From Arthrobacter sp. OY3WO11 (GTDB taxonomy: Bacteria > Actinomycetota > Actinomycetes > Actinomycetales > Micrococcaceae), in assembly GCF_001641125.1 (NCBI RefSeq), contig NZ_LWLP01000001.1:2156715-2220714 (forward strand): 64,000 nt of DNA, given 5' to 3'. The position numbers and the translations under genes were made by a program. A model generated the notes under the pieces. That model was not told the origin of the DNA and ran no database searches. It saw nothing but the letters and a program-made list of their open reading frames with translations. Shown piece by piece: positions 63,722 to 64,000 of this stretch; position 1 is the stretch's first letter; every line of letters starts with the position of its first letter.

Positions 63722-64000
63722 ATGGCACAACCGCCGCACCCACCCACAGCTGTCGCCCCAAGCCACAGCCCGCCTCCGGCTGGCACAGGCAACCGGTACG
63801 GGTTCCGCCGGCCGGGCTTCGTGGCCCATCTTGCGGCCGACGTACCTGCTTCACTGGTGGTGTTCCTCGTCGCCCTGCCACTGTCATTGGGAATTGCCGC
63901 GGCGTCCGGCGCCCCCGTTATGGCCGGCCTTATCGCTGCCGCAGTCGGTGGCATTGTGGCGGGGAGCCTGGGCGGGTCACCGCTGCAAGTGAGTGGCCCG
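63722..64000 (+). CDS. SulP family inorganic anion transporter, N-terminal part
   Basis: The first 93 codons of a SulP (SLC26-like) transporter; the gene continues past the window edge. After a Pro-rich tail (PPHPPTAVAPSHSPPP) comes the conserved opening FVAHLAADVPASLVVFLVAL, then PLSLGIAAASGAPVMAGLIA and GGSPLQVSGP, the standard SulP helix 1-3 region. Members carry sulfate, bicarbonate or related anions. Which anion cannot be decided from this part. AAGGAAG precedes the ATG. A marked inverted repeat lies upstream. Confidence 0.88.
   Translation, partial: MAQPPHPPTAVAPSHSPPPAGTGNRYGFRRPGFVAHLAADVPASLVVFLVALPLSLGIAAASGAPVMAGLIAAAVGGIVAGSLGGSPLQVSGP

Overview
The window is a 64 kb stretch of high-GC actinobacterial chromosome, most like Arthrobacter/Pseudarthrobacter (Micrococcaceae). 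The evidence is the very high third-position GC, many GTG starts, a coaE fused to a GrpB/UPF0157 domain, a four-domain ribosomal protein S1, RbpA, WhiA, OpcA, and two conserved actinobacterial gene orders: uvrC-rapZ-yvcK-whiA, and gap-pgk-tpiA-secG facing the tkt-tal-pgi-zwf-opcA-pgl pentose-phosphate block. I saw no rRNA or tRNA genes, prophage, insertion sequence or CRISPR array.

Layout. 1-10.6 kb: the 3' part of an HrpB-type helicase (apparently frameshifted at the left edge), an alpha/beta hydrolase, a stand-alone LigD-type polymerase, a YciO protein, a PiT phosphate transporter with a small membrane partner, and a DUF222/HNH (13E12-type) gene. 10.6-20.2 kb: a thioesterase divergent from polA, an amino-acid permease broken by an in-frame TAA, an Eis-like acetyltransferase, a BenE-type transporter and rpsA. 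20.2-33.7 kb: a YigZ/GNAT pair, a low-GC patch with a small putative exported protein, coaE-grpB, uvrB, TerC behind a probable yybP-ykoY manganese riboswitch, an MFS pump, a GNAT/proline-iminopeptidase pair, a DUF3516 helicase and tam. 33.8-47.4 kb: a heterodimeric ABC exporter with a GntR regulator, uvrA, a HAD phosphatase with plsC, then uvrC, rapZ, yvcK and whiA. 47.5-62 kb: sodA, lower glycolysis (gap, pgk, tpiA), secG and rbpA on the plus strand. These converge on the oxidative and non-oxidative pentose phosphate genes on the minus strand, with ctaB divergent from tkt. The right end holds an SDR, a methyltransferase and the start of a SulP transporter.

How it fits together: uvrB, uvrA and uvrC plus polA supply excision and resynthesis for nucleotide excision repair. 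gap/pgk/tpiA and tkt/tal/pgi/zwf/pgl/opcA join at glyceraldehyde-3-phosphate and fructose-6-phosphate. A recurring feature is a TANNNT -10 box 6-8 bases before the start codon, with no Shine-Dalgarno, at about fourteen genes including all three uvr genes and polA. This pattern points to leaderless mRNAs and fixes several start codons.

The most unusual items are the leaderless uvrABC/polA set, the asymmetric ATP sites of the ABC pair, the riboswitch-TerC unit, two apparent gene-breaking lesions (hrpB and the permease), and small unknown proteins at 1365-1517 and 21806-22045. I did not find a clearly novel multi-gene system.
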